Source: Rotaria sordida (taxonomy: Eukaryota > Rotifera > Eurotatoria > Philodinida > Philodinidae). From it: a DNA stretch of 64,000 nt. Below, one piece after another: positions 60,166 to 64,000 of this stretch; position 1 is the first letter of the stretch, and each line of letters opens with the position of its first letter. Below the pieces are notes generated by a model that saw nothing but the letters and a program-made list of their open reading frames with translations, was not told the DNA's origin and made no database searches. The position numbers and the translations under genes are program-made. Location of the stretch: positions 1 through 64,000 of the forward strand of contig CAJNOL010001232.1 of assembly GCA_905250125.1 (NCBI GenBank). The letters run 5' to 3'.

Positions 60166-62355
60166 AACCGCAGGTCTCTATTACTTTTCGTTCAAAAGCT
60201 ATAAGCATTCTCCCGGAGTGCCTTTTTTTTAAAAATGGATATTAGTTAATTTAAATGAGTGTGATCTCGATCAGACTCATTCGAAGCAGTCCATTCTTGA
60301 ACATCAATCAATTTTCTCCAATGTATTCTTGAATATGACTAATCAAGAAATAATCTAGAATAAAAGACATGCCACAATCTATAACTTCAGTATGTTCAAC
60401 GGCGTTACTTCTATGAGTCTGCAAGCGCTAAACAAAAACGATCAATGAATGATATAGTCATAACATTGCAACACATTTTATTTTAATATGAGAAATAATA
60501 TAAAGAGAAGGAACAAGGACAACTGAATCAATAATGACTAATACACAATAAAAGAACACGAGACTTTTGATGTACGCATGAAAAGGGAAAAAAGAAAAGA
60601 AAAAAAAAAAATGAGGATACAGACAGTAATTGCACACTAAAATAAAATGTGTCATATTTTAATGTTACTCGTGACTGTGTCATAGTGTATTGGCTCATCA
60701 TTCATTCATTGTTTTGTTTAGCGCTTGCAGATTCACACATGCGACGCTGTTGAACATACTGAATTTATAGATTGTTACATGTCTTTTATTCTAGATTATT
60801 TTTCGATTAGTCATACTCAAGAATACGTTGGGGAATTGATCGGTGTTCAAGAATAGACTGGTTCGAATGAGTCTGATTGAGATCGCACCCATTTAGATTA
60901 ACTAGAGCTTATGATCTAACTGTCTTGGGTTCTAAGAACAAGTAGTACTAATTCAGATTAAACGTGAAAAAAGAAGTGTAATTATTTGATTATGGAGCAA
61001 AAAATTACAGTCGTGCTGGAGAGTAGAGTCGAAATACATTTTCAAAATGTGCCATAACGAGAATCACATGTCTTACTTTAATGTGTCATACATTGTGTTG
61101 CAAAGTAGAACACATGCGAAATATTTTATGTTTGTGTGTGAGGCTGCAAAAGTGAATGTATCCGTTAGTAAATCTGCTACAATGAACATATAAACAATTT
61201 CCTATTTATAATGACATATGTAGGAATGACAGAAATACTTTTGACAGATTACAAGTATAGATCGATGGGTTTCGTTATTATTTTGGAAGTGAACTATGGT
61301 TTATCATATAAAAAATCGACTTTCTCTAAATGAAGATTAGAATTTCAGTTTATAAGACATTTTGTTTTTGATTCGAAAATCAGTATATACAACTGTGGTC
61401 ATTGATGAAGTCAATATCACTTTTCTTTATAATGAATTCTGAATCGATATGTATTTTTTATGTTGCTTGTGTATTGAAAATGACTTTAATCATTCTAAAG
61501 GTTGCTATAGTAAAATTTTTCGGTTTGAAAAGCAAAACAGTGTTCACTATTCTGGTAATTACAAATCTTTTTTCTATATTTAAGTAGTTGCAGAAATTGA
61601 TTCTCTTTCCCATAATATAAAAGAAAATGTATGGTCTGAAAATAACGACGATGTACGGAATGAAGCAAAGATGTATGAAAAATACGTTTTTTTTACTATT
61701 ATTGACTCTATAAATCTCATGTGCTTAAAAAGTCATTTTTAATTCGTTTATATGCCTTTTTTAAGGTTTTCGTCATCATGAAAAGGTCATAGATAAATAT
61801 AAGGAACTTGTGAATAGAAACAGTCATGTATTTACGAACCAATCAGTAGTAGCTAGAAAAAAACCGGTTCACGTGTATACTTTATACGGTTAAACTTACA
61901 GACACATATAAAGACATGTAGAGACTTTTTTTATTCGCCCTTTTGACTAATACCAGAAAGTAAATGTTAAAGCCAACAATAAATAGAGAAAAAAAAGCAT
62001 AAAATAAGACCTTTCATAAAAATGACACAGGTGTAAATAGTCTAAAGCAAATATTCACGATTTTCTGAGAACTCAAAGTCATATATGAAAAAAAAAATTC
62101 AACAAAATGAATCATTATAGTTAATCATGATGATACTGAATGCTTGTAGAACTTTTGCTCTTCAATTTTAACTCAAACAATTCGACAATTGTGATGATAC
62201 TTTTTAAAACTGTGAATCCTATTTGATTGTGGATATTGTTGAAAACAAAGAAGAAATATGTAAATCTTCATGTTTAATGTCGAGATGTTCTTTACTTTTT
62301 TTTTCTGTCAATCTATACTCTTTCGTCATTTCAGACCCAGTTTAATCTTATCCAC
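60166..62355. other. Intergenic region with a foldback repeat and the 5' flank of the fusion gene
   Basis: Apart from the foldback at 60232-60908, this is AT-rich with no recognised gene. A TTTCAG acceptor-like site at 62329-62334, just before the fusion gene's ATG, suggests a non-coding first exon farther upstream. Confidence 0.45.
60232..60908. repeat. Long foldback repeat, about 250-bp arms
   Basis: Left arm 60232-60490 and right arm about 60637-60908 are inverted and roughly 85 percent alike by eye. Matches include CAGACTCATTCGAA against TTCGAATGAGTCTG, AATCTAGAATAAAAGACATG against CATGTCTTTTATTCTAGATT, and CTGCAAGCGCTAAACAAAA against TTTTGTTTAGCGCTTGCAG. The inner parts ACACATTTTATTTTAAT and TAAAATAAAATGTGT also pair, leaving a loop of about 150 bp. 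It lies about 65 bp from the hAT end. No coding capacity. Confidence 0.85.
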
Positions 62356-63840
62356 ATGGCTCGTCCCACCCAGGAATATCTCATTTATCGCGGTGGTAAA
62401 TGGGTTCCACAATTGGTGTATGACTTAGATGACCATGTTACATTTGCCGAAATCAAATTCTTCTATGCAAATATTGTTGATTATATACGTATTATTATGT
62501 GTATCGTAGCAGGATTTATTATTACTACCGAATGGCATCTATTGACTGCATTTCTCATATTGGGTTCAATTCTATTAGATTGGATTGATGGTCCAATTGC
62601 TCGTTCATACAATCAATGTTGTATATTCGGTTCTGGCATTGATTGGCTTGCTGATATACTTGGTGTAGTAGTTATAATGGCTTGGTGGGCTCGATATGAT
62701 TATACTGTGATTCCTTGGCTTCTTGTTGCCACTTCGGTTGAAATTAGTACAGGATTATTTGATTTTTCTGTTACAGCCACAGCTCGTTATCCGAAACTGA
62801 AGAAAGGTCAAAGTGGATTTTTTCTTATTCTTGAATGGACAATGCCAGAGAATGAATATACAATTTTCGGTACATTTCTTTGGCTTGCTTATCCATTCTA
62901 CTGTGTCTTTCGAACATTAGAATATTGTTATGGATATTATGAAATAATTAATACGACAAATATATACACATCATTAGAAGAATTGAACATTGTATTGACG
63001 TTATTTTTATTAAATCGTTATTTATTATTTGTACCTGCTGTATTCTATATTTGGTGTGAAGCTGCATATGGTGCTCATATAATTAGATCTTGGGTTGAAG
63101 TATCAAAAAAAGTTAAGCCAAGTGCTGATGAAATTGTCTATGATGATGTAACAACATCAGTCATGGGTGGACTTATTCATTATGGAACATTAGCAACTGT
63201 TTATCAAAAATTATTACAAGATATTTATATTGATCTACAATTGAAACTTCATGCAGAATATAAATTAGTTGTATCACAATGTAAAGTCTTCTGGATTAAT
63301 ATTTGGAAACGATCAGGAGAAAAGACTGGACTTATGATTGAATTTGATCAAAGTCAAAAGTTAGATGAATTAGTTCATTCATGGATTGCTAAATATTACG
63401 ATGTTAATGAAGTTCTTTTGGATGGATATGGATATATTCTAAATCCTGCTAGTTCACAAGCACAAGCATTTCATCTTGATTATACAACCGATTATTCGAC
63501 AATATTTATTCCATTAACTGAAATTTCGCATAATAACGCTTTACAATATATTATACCATCACCATCAACCAGTTCGACTATATTATCAGAAGCAATACAG
63601 AATCCTGATTGTGTCGATGTAAGTCGATTGTTAAAAGATGGAAATTATTATTCGGTTCGTCAATGTGTTGCAAAACCGTTTACTATATTCAAAATGGATT
63701 TTGGTACTATTCATCGAGCTATTTCAAATCAAGAGTCATATGATCGACTAATGTTTTATGTTTCAGTAATAAAGAAAAGTGCAATACAGACGGTCAAAAT
63801 ACCTGATGAACCACTTTTTCAATCGGCCGACAAGTTTTGA
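62356..63840 (+). CDS. CDP-alcohol phosphatidyltransferase fused to an Fe(II)/2OG-dioxygenase-like domain
   Basis: Single frame of 494 residues. The N-terminal half is a membrane CDP-alcohol phosphatidyltransferase with the complete motif D75-xx-D78-G-xx-A-R83-x8-G92-x3-D96-x3-D100 (DWIDGPIARS, FGSGIDWLAD). The preceding FYANIVDYIRI and membrane segments resemble phosphatidylinositol synthase, which transfers phosphatidate from CDP-diacylglycerol to an alcohol. About six hydrophobic segments are visible up to residue 240. The C-terminal part (about 270-485) has FHLDY (H373, D375), GTIHRA (H453) and SYDRL (R464), the spacing of a double-stranded beta-helix dioxygenase of the phytanoyl-CoA or prolyl hydroxylase type. 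The start may lie in an upstream exon, because the frame is open back to an acceptor at 62334. Activity of the second domain is inferred from the metal-ligand pattern. Confidence 0.8.
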   Translation: MARPTQEYLIYRGGKWVPQLVYDLDDHVTFAEIKFFYANIVDYIRIIMCIVAGFIITTEWHLLTAFLILGSILLDWIDGPIARSYNQCCIFGSGIDWLADILGVVVIMAWWARYDYTVIPWLLVATSVEISTGLFDFSVTATARYPKLKKGQSGFFLILEWTMPENEYTIFGTFLWLAYPFYCVFRTLEYCYGYYEIINTTNIYTSLEELNIVLTLFLLNRYLLFVPAVFYIWCEAAYGAHIIRSWVEVSKKVKPSADEIVYDDVTTSVMGGLIHYGTLATVYQKLLQDIYIDLQLKLHAEYKLVVSQCKVFWINIWKRSGEKTGLMIEFDQSQKLDELVHSWIAKYYDVNEVLLDGYGYILNPASSQAQAFHLDYTTDYSTIFIPLTEISHNNALQYIIPSPSTSSTILSEAIQNPDCVDVSRLLKDGNYYSVRQCVAKPFTIFKMDFGTIHRAISNQESYDRLMFYVSVIKKSAIQTVKIPDEPLFQSADKF

Positions 63841-64000
63841 TGACTGTCTCTTTGTGTTTAAAGACGTGCCATGCAATCTTTTTTTTTCTTTCTTTGCTTT
63901 TTTTGTTTATTACTTTCTAGTTACGAATTTATTAAAGAAAAGTATACAAACACATATTCATTTAACAGATGTAAACTAATAGATTAAGAAATAGTAGCAT
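63841..64000. other. 3' flank of the fusion gene
   Basis: T-rich, with an ATTAAAG hexamer near 63931 that could serve as a poly(A) signal. Nothing else is seen before the window ends. Confidence 0.4.

Noticed and set aside
60857-60870. GGTTCGAATGAG resembling a tRNA T-arm B-box
   Set aside because: No matching acceptor stem or anticodon arm around it, and it is part of a foldback repeat arm.
1-64000. CRISPR arrays, operons, ribosome binding sites, prophage or retrovirus-like elements
   Set aside because: None is visible; the gene structure is that of an animal nuclear genome, and no reverse-transcriptase, integrase or capsid-like frame was recognised.

Overview
The window reads as animal nuclear DNA and most likely comes from a bdelloid rotifer. 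It is AT-rich, and its genes are split by many introns of about 45-80 bp with GT-AG ends, mixed with a few long ones of 0.4-2.5 kb. It carries conserved metazoan genes (IFT172, Spire, an RBMS-type RNA-binding protein, POC1) beside genes of bacterial or fungal aspect with no intron. It also holds members of a protein family (WLD...ISSG...GKDMVP) that I recall as multicopy in bdelloids. The organism is an inference; the gene models below come from reading exon phases directly and, apart from open 5' ends, are internally consistent in frame.

Layout. 1-5969 (-): the N-terminal two thirds of IFT172, running off the left edge. 5970-10216: no gene, with a strong palindromic repeat near 7.7 kb. 10217-12669 (+): a secreted purple acid phosphatase with an N-terminal EF-hand. 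12670-16588: no gene recognised. 16589-21856 (+): a Spire actin nucleator in 14 exons. 24981-29982 (+): an RBMS/alan-shepard-like two-RRM protein with a possible alternative first exon. 33706-36895 (-): the centriole protein POC1. 37637-39901 (-) and 41067-41735 (+): a head-to-head pair of intronless genes, a secreted GH3 beta-glucosidase and an isonitrile-hydratase-like DJ-1/PfpI protein. 42-51 kb: repeats and foldback palindromes around a dead copy (44792-45575) and an open copy (47162-47842) of the WLD/ISSG family. 51-56 kb: mostly unassigned, with decayed coding-like scraps near 53-54.7 kb. 56124-57853 (+): a two-exon amidohydrolase of the sugar-lactonase type. 59411-60165: 3' part of a hAT transposon, then a large foldback repeat. 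62356-63840 (+): an intronless protein joining a membrane CDP-alcohol phosphatidyltransferase to an Fe(II)/2-oxoglutarate-dioxygenase-like domain.

How the genes relate. IFT172 (cilium assembly) and POC1 (centriole and basal-body stability) share one cellular structure but show no sign of co-regulation beyond lying about 28 kb apart. The beta-glucosidase, the DJ-1-like enzyme and the amidohydrolase look like metabolic genes gained by transfer. The most unusual protein is the phosphatidyltransferase-dioxygenase fusion, whose full catalytic motif on one side and HxD...H...R set on the other suggest a two-step lipid-modifying enzyme not known to me. Long introns of IFT172 and POC1 hold remains of the same GC-rich repeat, and one IFT172 intron holds a short hAT-type element with near-perfect 8-bp target duplications. 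Six imperfect palindromes, five of them between 42 and 61 kb, are the other outstanding structural feature.
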